Shown piece after piece: positions 16,640-25,597 of a DNA stretch of 60,143 bases. The translations under genes and the position numbers were made by a program. The DNA comes from an uncultured Lentisphaeria bacterium (GTDB lineage Bacteria > Verrucomicrobiota > Lentisphaeria > Oligosphaerales > Oligosphaeraceae), in contig CAKUJM010000012.1 in NCBI GenBank assembly GCA_934661755.1, forward strand, positions 1-60,143, written 5' to 3'. Positions within the stretch are counted from its first letter, which is position 1; every line of letters starts with the position of its first letter. The notes beneath the pieces are model-generated. The model saw only the letters and a list, made by a program, of their open reading frames with translations. It was not told where the DNA came from and did no database searches.

Positions 16640-16885
16640 ATGACCCGTTCAGAGATCAATGACGCAATGATCGAGATCCTCAGTGAAATCAATGACGAAG
16701 TGGATTGGGCCGCCTTCGGCCCGGAGGACTCGTTGCGCGGTACGCTGGAGTCGATGGATTTCCTCGATGTCGTGATGGAGTTGCGCAAGCGCTACAAGGT
16801 CGAGGTTCCGGAGGCCGACTACGGCAAATTGTCCACCATGAAGGGCTGTGTCGACTATCTTGAGCCATTTCTGGGCAACAAGTAG
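16640..16885 (+). CDS. acyl carrier protein-like protein
   Basis: 81 residues starting at the ATG with AAGGAGATAAA in front; an in-frame ATG six codons earlier is less well placed. The four-helix carrier fold is suggested by EDSLRGTLESMDFLDVVMELRKRYKVEVPEADY. Serine 38 in ESMDFLD is the expected 4'-phosphopantetheine attachment site (the DSL position of classical ACPs, here ESM). It most likely serves the ketosynthase directly upstream. Other carrier uses, such as D-alanylation, are possible but no adenylation enzyme is nearby. Confidence 0.85.
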   Translation: MTRSEINDAMIEILSEINDEVDWAAFGPEDSLRGTLESMDFLDVVMELRKRYKVEVPEADYGKLSTMKGCVDYLEPFLGNK

Positions 16886-16959
16886 TGGCTGGCGGACGGA
16901 CGGACGACCCGCCTTTTTGCGGATTGAACTGAGATCCATTTTTCAGGAGGGTGCACCCC

Positions 16960-17652
16960 ATGGCGGAATTGCAGAATGTCAATTGCCCCCCGCCCCAGCA
17001 TGTGCGGGTTCTGGGCGGACAGGGCTGGATTGGACTGGTAGACAAGATGGGAACCGAGGCCAGCATTGTCAATGCGGCACGGGTTTCCTTCGGCAAGATG
17101 CGCTCGCAGATGGATGAACGCGACGTGAAGCTGTTGCGCTATCTGCTGGAGAACCGCCACACCACCCCGCTTGAGCATGTGACCTTCACCTTCCTGGTGC
17201 ATTGCCCGCTGTTTGTGCGCTCGCAATGGCATCGCCACCGCACCTGGTCGTACAACGAGATTTCCCGCCGCTACACCGAGGTGGACTTGGAGTTCTATGT
17301 TCCGCCGCAGATCCATGCCCAGGCCGCAAATGACCGCCAGGCGTCGGCGCCGGCGCCGGAGGACATGGACCAGGCTGCATTGCAGGAGCTGATCCGGCGA
17401 GCCAATGAGGCGTCGCTGGCGGCCTACGAGCAGCTGTTGCAGAAAGGCGTCTGCCGGGAACAGGCCCGCGGGGTGCTGACCCAGAATCTGATGACAACCT
17501 TCTGGGCGACAGTGGATCTGGCCAACCTGATAAAGTTCATTGACCTGCGCAGCAGCGCCCACGCCCAGTGGGAAATAAGGCAATATTCTGACGCCATCAA
17601 GGAGTTGATCCGACCGCACTTCCCCAACGTCGCCACGCTGATGAAGTGGTAG
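16960..17652 (+). CDS. thyX: flavin-dependent thymidylate synthase
   Basis: 230 residues from ATG 16960, which has AGGAGG at nine bases; a GTG at 16951 directly abuts that site and is a poor start. ThyX makes dTMP from dUMP using FAD, NADPH and methylene-THF. The signature RHRTWSYNEISRRY (residues 92-105) matches the family RHRxxSxNExSxRY. The length is normal. A strong terminator follows. Neighbours are unrelated in function. Confidence 0.96.
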   Translation: MAELQNVNCPPPQHVRVLGGQGWIGLVDKMGTEASIVNAARVSFGKMRSQMDERDVKLLRYLLENRHTTPLEHVTFTFLVHCPLFVRSQWHRHRTWSYNEISRRYTEVDLEFYVPPQIHAQAANDRQASAPAPEDMDQAALQELIRRANEASLAAYEQLLQKGVCREQARGVLTQNLMTTFWATVDLANLIKFIDLRSSAHAQWEIRQYSDAIKELIRPHFPNVATLMKW

Positions 17653-17690
17653 ACGGCGTTGCCAAAGGATGGCGATAGGGGGAAATGATG

Positions 17691-17736
17691 GGCGGCATTG
17701 CGGCTTCAACGTCCGCGATGCCGCCGTTCTTTTTTC
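17691..17736 (+). terminator. rho-independent terminator after thyX
   Basis: A 13-bp stem, GGCGGCATTGCGG (17691-17703) with CCGCGATGCCGCC (17713-17725, one G-T pair), a nine-base loop, then TTCTTTTTTC. It ends just short of the convergent GT4 gene. Confidence 0.8.
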
Positions 17737-17747
17737 TCTCCGGCGGC

Positions 17748-18911
17748 CTACCGTGCCCCGGCTTTGGCAACTCCGGCAAGGTATTCCTGTTCGAGGATGT
17801 CGGCCATCTTATGCCAGTCGAAGCGTTCCAGCACCAATTGCCGGCCGGCCTCGCCCATGGTGGCGCGCATATCGGCGCTGTCGAGCATGGCGTTGACATT
17901 GGCGGCGATCTGTCCGACGTTTCCGGGTTCGGCCATCAGGCCAGTCCTGCCGTCGATCACGATTTCCGGGGTGCCGTCCAGGGGATAGGCAACTACCGGC
18001 ACCGCCGCCGCCAATGCCTGGACGCAGGCGCGGGGCAGCCCCTCGCGCAATGACAGATGCGCCAGGATGTCCATTTGGGCGATGTGCTGCGGGACCTGCT
18101 CGGGGGGGATCAGCCCCGCAAAGACAAAATATTTCTCCAGGTGGCGCCGGGCGATTTCCGCCTGCAGAGACGGCCGCAAGACGCCATCGCCGACAATCAG
18201 GAAACGCACCCCGGGGTGTCTGGCGACAATTTCCGGAGCCGCTTCGATCATCTTGTCGTGCCCCTTGAGCTCGAAGAGCCGGGCGACCATGCCGACCACC
18301 AATGCATCCTCCGGGATGCCAAGCTTCCGGCGCAGCCCCAGGTCGCGCCTGGCATTGGCAAAGCTGGCCAAATCCATGCCGCTATAGACCACCCGGTATT
18401 TTTCCCGGGGAGCGACCCCCGCCTCAACGCACTGGTCCACCATCGCCGCAGCGACCGCATAGACCCGGTCGCAATATTTTGCCGCCAGCCATTCCGCAAG
18501 GACATAGAAGCGGTTCTTGAGCCAGCCTTGATAAGGATGGAAGGCCTGTCCGTGTACGGTATGGACGACGAATGGCACCCCCGCACGCCGGGCGGCGATG
18601 CGCCCCAGCACCCCCGCCTTGGAGGAATGGGTGTGGACGACATCAAAGCGCTTTTCCCGGAAGAACCGGGTCAGCTGCCGCAGGCATTGCCAGTCCTTCC
18701 ACGGCGAGATTTCCCGCACCAGACCAGGCATCTCGACCAATGTCATCCCCGGCGGAGTGAAGCTGCGCAGCAGACAGCCCTCCGGTCCGGCGCTGGGACC
18801 GGTCACCAAAGTGACCTGATGCCCCTTCTCCAGATGGCCGCGGATGGTATACAGGGTGTTTTCCTGCGCGCCGCCGACAATCATCCGGGTGATGACATGG
18901 CAGATTTTCAT
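17748..18911 (-). CDS. glycosyltransferase family 4 protein
   Basis: About 387 residues from the ATG at MKICHVITRM; an ATG seven codons earlier lies inside the upstream gene. Retaining GT-B enzymes of this family build surface glycans or lipid-linked sugars. N-domain features: MIVGGAQENTL (loop after the first strand) and DVVHTHSSKAGVLGR. C-domain features: VVGMVARLFELKGHD and the nucleotide-binding SLREGLPRACVQALAAAVPVVAY. It overlaps or abuts the nitroreductase gene on the same strand, so they are probably transcribed together. Acceptor unknown. Confidence 0.9.
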   Translation of the reverse strand: MKICHVITRMIVGGAQENTLYTIRGHLEKGHQVTLVTGPSAGPEGCLLRSFTPPGMTLVEMPGLVREISPWKDWQCLRQLTRFFREKRFDVVHTHSSKAGVLGRIAARRAGVPFVVHTVHGQAFHPYQGWLKNRFYVLAEWLAAKYCDRVYAVAAAMVDQCVEAGVAPREKYRVVYSGMDLASFANARRDLGLRRKLGIPEDALVVGMVARLFELKGHDKMIEAAPEIVARHPGVRFLIVGDGVLRPSLQAEIARRHLEKYFVFAGLIPPEQVPQHIAQMDILAHLSLREGLPRACVQALAAAVPVVAYPLDGTPEIVIDGRTGLMAEPGNVGQIAANVNAMLDSADMRATMGEAGRQLVLERFDWHKMADILEQEYLAGVAKAGAR

Positions 18912-18915
18912 GACA

Positions 18916-19557
18916 TTATCTGTGGCCGACAACCATGGTCAGGAAGGGCATGACGCCCTCCGGGAGCTGCAATTCCCTGGCGATGGCCTCGCGATCCAGC
19001 GATCCGCAGCAGACGGCATTGAGGCCGCTTGCGGCACAATAAAGGTAGATGTCCTGGCAGATTGCGCCTGCTTCGACGCCGATCATGGCAACCCCGGCCT
19101 CCCGGGGCATGCCGCCGAAGGTGTTGTAGTTTGCAACCAGGAGGATCGCCAGTCCGGAGGACACCGCCATGGTGCCCCGGCCTTCCGCTTTTGCCAGCAT
19201 GTCCTTGCCAGTGGCCAAAGTGAGGGTGTTGGCGTCCCGGTCATGTCTCCAAATTCCGGATTTGTCCATGACATACAGACTGATGGCGTACTTGGCCAAT
19301 GCGGCCGGAACCACCAGCTTTCCGTTGTCGCGATTGACGCCATTGGCGACCCACAGCAGATTCGACACCGTCTGCTCATCGACGCTCTTGCCGCTGAAGG
19401 TGCGGGTGCTTTGACGCCCCATCAGCGCCGCCTTCAGGGTGGCGCCGGCGTCAATCGATGGTGCAGGCAGCGCCCTGGTGGCAGGGGCACCTCCTCCGGA
19501 TGCAGATGAGGTCATGGCGGTGCTCAGCAGGATGAACAGGCAGAAGAGGACTCTCAT
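18916..19557 (-). CDS. exported nitroreductase-family (SagB/ThcOx-like) protein
   Basis: About 213 residues from MRVLFCLFILLS; an ATG five codons earlier is possible. It begins with a signal peptide (cleavage near SSASGG). The FMN-binding nitroreductase fold follows: LMGRQSTRTFSGKSVDEQTVSNLLWVANGVN, GVEAGAICQDIYLYCAASGL and FLTMVVGHR. Family members oxidise or reduce small substrates with flavin. Export of the enzyme is uncommon for the family but seen in some anaerobes. It sits between the MlaA fusion and a GT4. Substrate unknown. Confidence 0.85.
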   Translation of the reverse strand: MRVLFCLFILLSTAMTSSASGGGAPATRALPAPSIDAGATLKAALMGRQSTRTFSGKSVDEQTVSNLLWVANGVNRDNGKLVVPAALAKYAISLYVMDKSGIWRHDRDANTLTLATGKDMLAKAEGRGTMAVSSGLAILLVANYNTFGGMPREAGVAMIGVEAGAICQDIYLYCAASGLNAVCCGSLDREAIARELQLPEGVMPFLTMVVGHR

Positions 19558-19592
19558 GGCAAATCCCTCCATATGGCGTGGGGTGAAAAAAA

Positions 19593-21524
19593 TCAGTGCA
19601 GGATCAGTGATGACATCGCGGCTCCGACCAGCAGCTTCTGGTATTCCGGACGTGACATGTTGCCGATGTGGCCGCCCTGGTCAAACAGGTGGAAATTGTC
19701 GCCAAAGCATCCCCGATACCAGGCCAGATCACCCTCGTCGATCAGAAAGTCGTTGCGGTTCTGGAAGACGTGGATCCGGCGTTCTCCTGTGAGCTGGCCG
19801 GAGAGCGCGGGCAGATCGGCGCGCTCCTCCATCTTCCGGGCGGTGAGCGTGCCGTCAAAATGCCGCTGATACCACGGCATTACCACTTTGACCATATAGT
19901 CGGCGTAGCTGGTGCCCATTGCCTCCAGGAAGAGCCGATTGCGGTGGAAATGCGATGATGCGTCATGCCGGAAAAGCCCGCTGGGGGAGGCCTTCTCCAA
20001 GGCCATCAGGGTGTCCGCCAACACCGCCCGCATATACAGCCCGATGGCAAACTGGGACTCTTCGCGGGTAAGCGGAATGACGGGCGATGGCGGATTCAAC
20101 GGCGATGGCTGCAGGAATGCCCCCAGCCGCATCGCCAGGTCATGCAGCCGCTCCCGCCTGCCATCGGACGGCCAGCTTGACGGCAGGGCGAAAAACGCAT
20201 CGATATTTCCCAGCGCCTTGACGACATGCACCGGTGGATTGATGGCCAGGTATTTGTCTACCTTCAGCCCCCCGGGGAATCCGCTCTCATTCTCCAGCGC
20301 GGCCAGATGCAATGCGTTGAGCGCCCCCAGCGAATATCCAAGAATCACGCACTGGCCATCCTCCGCGCCATGGTACCGCCGGCGATAGTCGGCCACCGCC
20401 GCCGAAATCGCCTGCGACAGCGTCCGGGCATCCTCGGGCAGATAGCCGGGCGGGGGATTGCCGGCAAGATGAAGGAAGTAGTCGTCAGTGAAGGTCGAAG
20501 AGAAGGCAATGACCGCAAAGCCGTGATCCAGGAACTGCTCGGCCAGGGCGTACACCGGGTCGGAATGGCGATGGCCGCCGATGCCGGGAAGGATCACCGC
20601 GATTTTTTCCGCTCCCCGGACAGGCCAGCACGAATATGGAATCCGGCTGCCATCCGGCAGGTCGGCATGGCGGTTGCGGGCCCGGCGATACATCAACCTG
20701 GCATCCCGCGGCGCGGTCATCAATGCCCCGAAGGTCTGGTCGGCGTCATAGTCGGTGCGGGTGCGGTCGATCACATAGCGGCTTTCCTGGCTCTCACGGG
20801 CCATTGTCAAGCCGATCATGCCGACTTCGTATGAGGTGCCGCTCCTGAGCAGATTCGCCATCTCCGGCATTTTCTGGTTGAAGCGGTTGACGGTCAAGCC
20901 GCCCTGCAGCGGCGCATTGACAGCCATTGGCAAAAGCCACCCCAGCGGATTCAGGCAAAGATCCACGCAATTGCCGGCAAAATCGCGCATCGTGCCCGGC
21001 CCCATCAGCGGCACATTGAAGAAGACCCCCTCCGGCGTGCGCCAATCGCGCAGCGTCTGGGAAAAACTGCCTTCGACATGCGGAGCATTCCAGCAGGTCG
21101 CGGGGTCCCAGAGGCCCAGGACGCCGACGGTGCTGTTGATGACAAAGCGCCTGGTGTCGGTCCACGACGCACCCCATTCGCCTTGCAGCAGGTGATTGAC
21201 GACCCGCACCGGATAGGTGAGGTTCTCACCAAAGCATCCCAGGCGCTCCTGGAGATACTCCGGGACCAGGAAATCCCACAGCTGGGTGGCCGGATGCAGG
21301 ATGTGACGCGCCACCACGCTGTTGAAATCCGCAAAACCACGGTTTAGCGGCTCCATCGGATCGGCCACCGGCGCCAGGATGACCTCATATCCTGCCGGCA
21401 GCGGCGGCGGCAGACGATCCGCACCCGACCGGCAGGTGCCGAGGCTGGCGCATGAACTGCCGACAAGCAGCAGCAATGCGGCAATGGCCAAAATCCATGA
21501 CTGCCGGAGACGACGATGCGGCAT
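19593..21524 (-). CDS. MlaA/VacJ-type lipoprotein fused to an alpha/beta hydrolase
   Basis: 643 residues from the ATG at MPHRRLRQ; an ATG 15 codons earlier would put hydrophilic residues before the signal. Signal segment ILAIAALLLLVGSSC, with C25 a possible lipid-attachment site (lipobox GSSC is weak). Residues ~50-245 match MlaA: DPMEPLNRGFADFN, FVINSTVGVLGLWDPA, RTPEGVFFNVPLMGPGTMRDFAG. MlaA removes phospholipid from the outer leaflet of the outer membrane. Residues ~295-640 form an alpha/beta hydrolase with the elbow GYSLG (S398) and a late histidine in DQGGHIGN. The fusion suggests coupled extraction and hydrolysis of lipid. The LOG gene ends 13 bp upstream on the same strand. Confidence 0.85.
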   Translation of the reverse strand: MPHRRLRQSWILAIAALLLLVGSSCASLGTCRSGADRLPPPLPAGYEVILAPVADPMEPLNRGFADFNSVVARHILHPATQLWDFLVPEYLQERLGCFGENLTYPVRVVNHLLQGEWGASWTDTRRFVINSTVGVLGLWDPATCWNAPHVEGSFSQTLRDWRTPEGVFFNVPLMGPGTMRDFAGNCVDLCLNPLGWLLPMAVNAPLQGGLTVNRFNQKMPEMANLLRSGTSYEVGMIGLTMARESQESRYVIDRTRTDYDADQTFGALMTAPRDARLMYRRARNRHADLPDGSRIPYSCWPVRGAEKIAVILPGIGGHRHSDPVYALAEQFLDHGFAVIAFSSTFTDDYFLHLAGNPPPGYLPEDARTLSQAISAAVADYRRRYHGAEDGQCVILGYSLGALNALHLAALENESGFPGGLKVDKYLAINPPVHVVKALGNIDAFFALPSSWPSDGRRERLHDLAMRLGAFLQPSPLNPPSPVIPLTREESQFAIGLYMRAVLADTLMALEKASPSGLFRHDASSHFHRNRLFLEAMGTSYADYMVKVVMPWYQRHFDGTLTARKMEERADLPALSGQLTGERRIHVFQNRNDFLIDEGDLAWYRGCFGDNFHLFDQGGHIGNMSRPEYQKLLVGAAMSSLILH

Positions 21525-21537
21525 GCCCTGGCGCTCC

Positions 21538-22344
21538 CTATGGCAGGTTGTAGAACTTCCGGATGGCATCCCATCCCTCCTGGGCGCTGTCGCAATAATG
21601 GAACAGCTTCAAGTCGCCGGGCGAAATCACGCCGTTGTCGATGAAGGCCTGCCAGTTGATGATGCTCTTCCAGAATTGAGTCCCGAACAGCAGGATCGGC
21701 ATCGGCGCCACCACCCCAGTCTGCACCAGGGTCAGGGCTTCAAAAAGCTCGTCCATGGTGCCGAAGCCGCCGGGAAAGCACCCCAATGCCCGGGCGCGCT
21801 TCATGAAATGCATCTTGCGTATGCTGAAGTAGTGGAACTTGAAGCTCAAATCCGGGGTGATATACCGGTTGGGATGCTGCTCGAAGGGCAAGGTGATATT
21901 CAGCCCGATCGACAGCCCGCCGGCTTCGGAGGCACCGCGATTCCCAGCTTCCATGATGCCCGGTCCGCCGCCGGTGATGACCACGAAATTGCCGCCGCCG
22001 TCGTGGCTCTCATCGTATTTGGTCACCATCGATGCAAAATCGCGAGCCATGGTGTAATACTGGCTGTTCTTCACCATCACCTCGGCTGCCCTGGCCTCCG
22101 CCAGCGCCTGCGGATCGTCGGGGGAGACCGTGAGCTGCTCCTCGGCCTGCCGCAACCGCGATTGCGCGTCCTCTGGCGAATGCAACCGGGCGCTGCCGAA
22201 GATGACCACGGTATGCGCAATGCGCTTCCGGCGCATCTGCAATTCCGGCTTGAAATACTCCAGCTCCAGCCGGATTCCCCGGCAGTCGTCAGAACGCAGG
22301 AAAGCCTGGTCCTCGAATGCCGTCAATGTACTGTCAAAAGGCAT
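21538..22344 (-). CDS. LOG family protein (Rossmann-fold nucleotide phosphoribohydrolase type)
   Basis: 268 residues. The family signature is nearly intact: GGGPGIMEAGNRGASEAGG and the later PGGFGTMDELFE. LOG enzymes release the base from nucleoside 5'-monophosphates (cytokinin-like activation in plants, nucleotide salvage or detoxification in bacteria). VVIFGSARL marks the first strand. An unconserved ~40-residue insert (SRLRQAEEQLTVSPDD onward) follows, typical of the longer bacterial subgroup. The gene lies 13 bp upstream of the MlaA fusion start. Confidence 0.88.
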   Translation of the reverse strand: MPFDSTLTAFEDQAFLRSDDCRGIRLELEYFKPELQMRRKRIAHTVVIFGSARLHSPEDAQSRLRQAEEQLTVSPDDPQALAEARAAEVMVKNSQYYTMARDFASMVTKYDESHDGGGNFVVITGGGPGIMEAGNRGASEAGGLSIGLNITLPFEQHPNRYITPDLSFKFHYFSIRKMHFMKRARALGCFPGGFGTMDELFEALTLVQTGVVAPMPILLFGTQFWKSIINWQAFIDNGVISPGDLKLFHYCDSAQEGWDAIRKFYNLP

Positions 22345-22441
22345 GTTTCCTCAAAGCTCCTTCCAGGATTGCACTTCCAGGACCGCCGGCAGTTTTCACT
22401 GTCCGCACCCGCCCAGCGTCCCAATCCGGGCGGGATGACGG

Positions 22442-23668
22442 CTATCTGCCGGGCATCGGCCCGCCGGGCTGCGGCCCCATGCCGCCGGGATAGCCGCCCG
22501 GATAGCCGCCGGCGCCATCGGCCCCCGGTTGCTGCGGCTGTTCGCGGCGCATTTTCTCGGCCTGGGTGATCCATTCCTTGCCCTTGCCATCGGCGGTCGG
22601 ATACTCGATATAGCCCTGCTCGCGCATCTTGTTGGGCAGCTCGTTGATCTTGAAGCGCTCGACAGCCTGTTTAATCAGGTAAGTGCGGCAATTGTTGTAC
22701 AAACCGCGCTTCTCAACCCAGAACTCCGGCTTGGCGGTGCGCAGACTGGCAGTCGGCTTGGTGATGTCCGGGACAAAACCGCATTTGAGGAATTCGCCGG
22801 GCGTGCGCTCGCGCACTTCGATGTCCACCTGGGACTCCATGGCGCTTTCGACCTGGCCGACGGTGCTGCGGATGTAGTGCTCCTTGTACTCCTTGTTGAT
22901 GTCGGCGTAGAAATGCGCCTGCTCGCTGATGTCCAGGTCCTCGCGGATGATGATGCGGTTGTCAATGATGACGCGCTCGTCATCCTTGGAGACATAGCGC
23001 TTGTTGTCAATCTGGGTGGACGGACCGCGGCCACTGCGCAACTCAACACTGACGTAGTCGCCCGGCTCGTAGAGCACGAAGCGCTCATCGCTGGCGGCAT
23101 CCAGGGTGACCTTCTTGTTCAAGGCCATCTTGCGCCGCTTTTCCTCATTCATTTCATTGCGCTCCTTAAGCGGCAGCTGGGCGATCTCCGCGCTGGTCGG
23201 CATGTACCGCGACAACTCACTAAGCGGATAGTGGCGGTCGAGGGCCCTGTCACGGGCCTCGCGGGTGATTTCATCGATGATACGCTCCTTGCTCTTGCTT
23301 GGCCCGGCGTTGGCGTTCTTCCAATCCACCTCGATTCCGGGCAGGCGCAACAGCTTGAAGTCGCCCAGTTTGGCGACCTTGCGGCGGGCGCGGATATTGG
23401 CCTGGATGAATTTTACGGTGACCTGCTCGGTGATCTTGCGATCCATTTCATCGCGCTTGTCCGCGATGCATTTGTTCATGAAATCCTCGATTTCCTTCTT
23501 CTCCTCCTCCCAGGTCTTTTCCTGGGGAGCCGCGACGGCGGCAGCGCCTTCGTCTTCTTCATCATCGTCATCCGCCCATGCTGACGGAATGCAGAGGAAG
23601 GCTGTCGCCACAAACGCGAGCGCCAGAGGCAGGTTCCACAGCCAGCCATTTTTCCGTTGTGTCGTCAT
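22442..23668 (-). CDS. exported protein of unknown function with Gly/Pro-rich tail
   Basis: About 408 residues from the ATG at MTTQRKNGW, which has AAGGAG upstream; an ORF extension of 28 codons lacks support. A signal peptide ends near PSAWADD, followed by an acidic stretch (DDDDEEDEG). The central region is highly charged and probably helical (EEEKKEIEDFMNKCIADKRDEMD), then a beta-rich part with YEPGDYVSVELRSG. The last 30 residues are GGYPGGYPGGMGPQPGG-like. I do not recognise a domain. It is probably periplasmic, and the tail resembles low-complexity surface linkers. No functional inference from neighbours. Confidence 0.7.
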   Translation of the reverse strand: MTTQRKNGWLWNLPLALAFVATAFLCIPSAWADDDDEEDEGAAAVAAPQEKTWEEEKKEIEDFMNKCIADKRDEMDRKITEQVTVKFIQANIRARRKVAKLGDFKLLRLPGIEVDWKNANAGPSKSKERIIDEITREARDRALDRHYPLSELSRYMPTSAEIAQLPLKERNEMNEEKRRKMALNKKVTLDAASDERFVLYEPGDYVSVELRSGRGPSTQIDNKRYVSKDDERVIIDNRIIIREDLDISEQAHFYADINKEYKEHYIRSTVGQVESAMESQVDIEVRERTPGEFLKCGFVPDITKPTASLRTAKPEFWVEKRGLYNNCRTYLIKQAVERFKINELPNKMREQGYIEYPTADGKGKEWITQAEKMRREQPQQPGADGAGGYPGGYPGGMGPQPGGPMPGR

Positions 23669-23929
23669 ATTCGGCAAGGTCTCCTTGGTATATGCAGAGA
23701 GAAAACGCCCGGTTTTCACCATCCGGCCGCAGTCAAAAAAAACGAACCGCACTCAATTTAATCTGCTTTTGCTTTTTCGGGAGGCACGCTGTGGCAAAAA
23801 AAACGCAATGCGCCTCAAAAAACTGGCTTTCGCGGAACCGGGGGGGGGGGGCAGTGGCTGCGCAGGAAACATCTGCGTCAGGCTGGCCGATTGCCTGCGC
23901 AAATCCTGACGGGGTTGCGACACCCAGCA

Positions 23930-25597
23930 TCAGCGCCGCCAATCATGGCTGTAGCTGCCGGCGATGGCGGTGCGCCGCTGGCCAGTCAAATAGAAGATAT
24001 AGTCGGCATTTTGGCATGCGGGCGCGGTCAAAGCCTGCCAGGCGGCGGCAATTGCCGACTCATGGTCGGCCAGAACCAATACCACCGCGGCGCCGGCATT
24101 GATTTCATCAGAGGGCGCCATGGTGATCGCGCAAAGCTCGGGCTGGCCCCGCAGCCGCTCCGGGAGGATGGCGAAGATCTGCCGCAGGAAGGCCGGCGAC
24201 TCCCGCAACAGGAAGGCGCTGAGCGAATTCTCCTCCGGACTGCCGAAGAGGATGACATTTTTCCCTTCCATCGACTCTGGCAGGCATTCGCGGTCGGCAA
24301 GCACCGCAATGCCGACTCCGTTTTGCTCCCGCCAGGCGGCGGCGAAGTCCCGGGCGCATTGTTCCCATTGCCTGGCGGTGTCGGCAAGCTGGGTGCCATA
24401 TGCCGCAATGCATGGCGCCTGCAATGCCCGCGCTATCGGACCGCAATTGCCGAAGGTCTTGGTGGCGCCGGAGGCGGCCAGCCCGTCATCGACGCTCCAG
24501 CCCTCCGTGCCGCCATGATCCCGGAATTGCAACGGCCAATCCACGCCGTTGGCAATTGCACCCGCAGCCACGCCATTGATCTCTATTGAAACCGGGCCGT
24601 GCAAAAGCGACGACAGCACCTCGCCGTAAACGGCAAAGCCGCCGACATTGCGGCATTTGATCCGGATCGCAGTGCCGCCCCGGCCGTCGTCGGCAATGAC
24701 CGCCTGCAACGACGCTTCGGCGTTATATTGCGACAGCGCAGTGATCTCCAGCCACCTTCCCAATGGCGCCGGCGGCAGGCCATCCCCACGCCAGAAAAGC
24801 TCGCGGTGGGGCGTGGGGGAAAGCACGCAGCGGGATGCCAGCCAATTGATGGCGTCGTCTGTCATGGCTGCCGCAGAGCCGCCGTCACTGAGCACTGCCT
24901 GGCGGAAAATCCGCAGCGGCGGCATTGCGGCGGCACGAGGCAACGACGCAAGCTGGCGAAAGAATGCGGCCGCAGCGCGTGCGCCCGCGGCCTCCGGAGG
25001 AAAAACGAATGCGATCGGGAAATTGGCGAGGTTCTCCAGGCGCAATGCCGCCATCTCCGGCTGGAATGGCGGCAGAATCACTGCGCCATCGAAAAGCACT
25101 GCATGCTCTTCGAGAAAGCGCACTCCGTCGGCTCCGGAGACAACCGCCAGACGCCCGGCGTCAGGCAGCCTCCTGGCCGCCACTTTGCACATCTGGCGGG
25201 TGACGCAATCGACGGCCCAGGCGGGAAGATTCCGGGGAAGCCGTGGCGCCTCGATGATCGCCGCATCGCCGGGGGCGGCCGCCAAGGGTGCGGCCGTCAT
25301 CGGACGAACGATGATCGCCGTCGGCGGCAGCTCCCTGGCATCCGATCGGCGGCATCGCAGACGGATGACCACTCCTGACGCAGGGTCGCCCACTGGCAAA
25401 TCAACCGGAAACGATTCGGCGATCTCATCGGCGACACTCCCATGCACCGGGCCCGGCGACTCCGCCGCCGCTGCGGGACGCCCATGGCCGCCACCTCGGC
25501 CGTCAACCACGCCATGCCGCCATAATGCCATGCCGGCGATGAAGGCGACAACCGCGATGACGGCCAAACGGCTCATGACGACAACCAGACGGCTCAT
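23930..25597 (-). CDS. envelope protein with degenerate esterase-like C-terminal part
   Basis: About 555 residues from the ATG that overlaps the upstream stop by ATGA; ATGs 7 codons before and after are alternatives. One N-terminal membrane/signal segment (VIAVVAFIAGMALW). The C-terminal ~200 residues (GPIARALQAPCIAAYG, then NVILFGSPEENSL and an ITMAPSDEINAG-like end) resemble the C-terminal part found in planctomycete-type prolyl oligopeptidase/esterase-like proteins. No clear GxSxG nucleophile was seen, so an inactive or binding role is likely. Translationally coupled to the lipoprotein gene. This match is from pattern memory and needs a profile search. Confidence 0.65.
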   Translation of the reverse strand: MSRLVVVMSRLAVIAVVAFIAGMALWRHGVVDGRGGGHGRPAAAAESPGPVHGSVADEIAESFPVDLPVGDPASGVVIRLRCRRSDARELPPTAIIVRPMTAAPLAAAPGDAAIIEAPRLPRNLPAWAVDCVTRQMCKVAARRLPDAGRLAVVSGADGVRFLEEHAVLFDGAVILPPFQPEMAALRLENLANFPIAFVFPPEAAGARAAAAFFRQLASLPRAAAMPPLRIFRQAVLSDGGSAAAMTDDAINWLASRCVLSPTPHRELFWRGDGLPPAPLGRWLEITALSQYNAEASLQAVIADDGRGGTAIRIKCRNVGGFAVYGEVLSSLLHGPVSIEINGVAAGAIANGVDWPLQFRDHGGTEGWSVDDGLAASGATKTFGNCGPIARALQAPCIAAYGTQLADTARQWEQCARDFAAAWREQNGVGIAVLADRECLPESMEGKNVILFGSPEENSLSAFLLRESPAFLRQIFAILPERLRGQPELCAITMAPSDEINAGAAVVLVLADHESAIAAAWQALTAPACQNADYIFYLTGQRRTAIAGSYSHDWRR

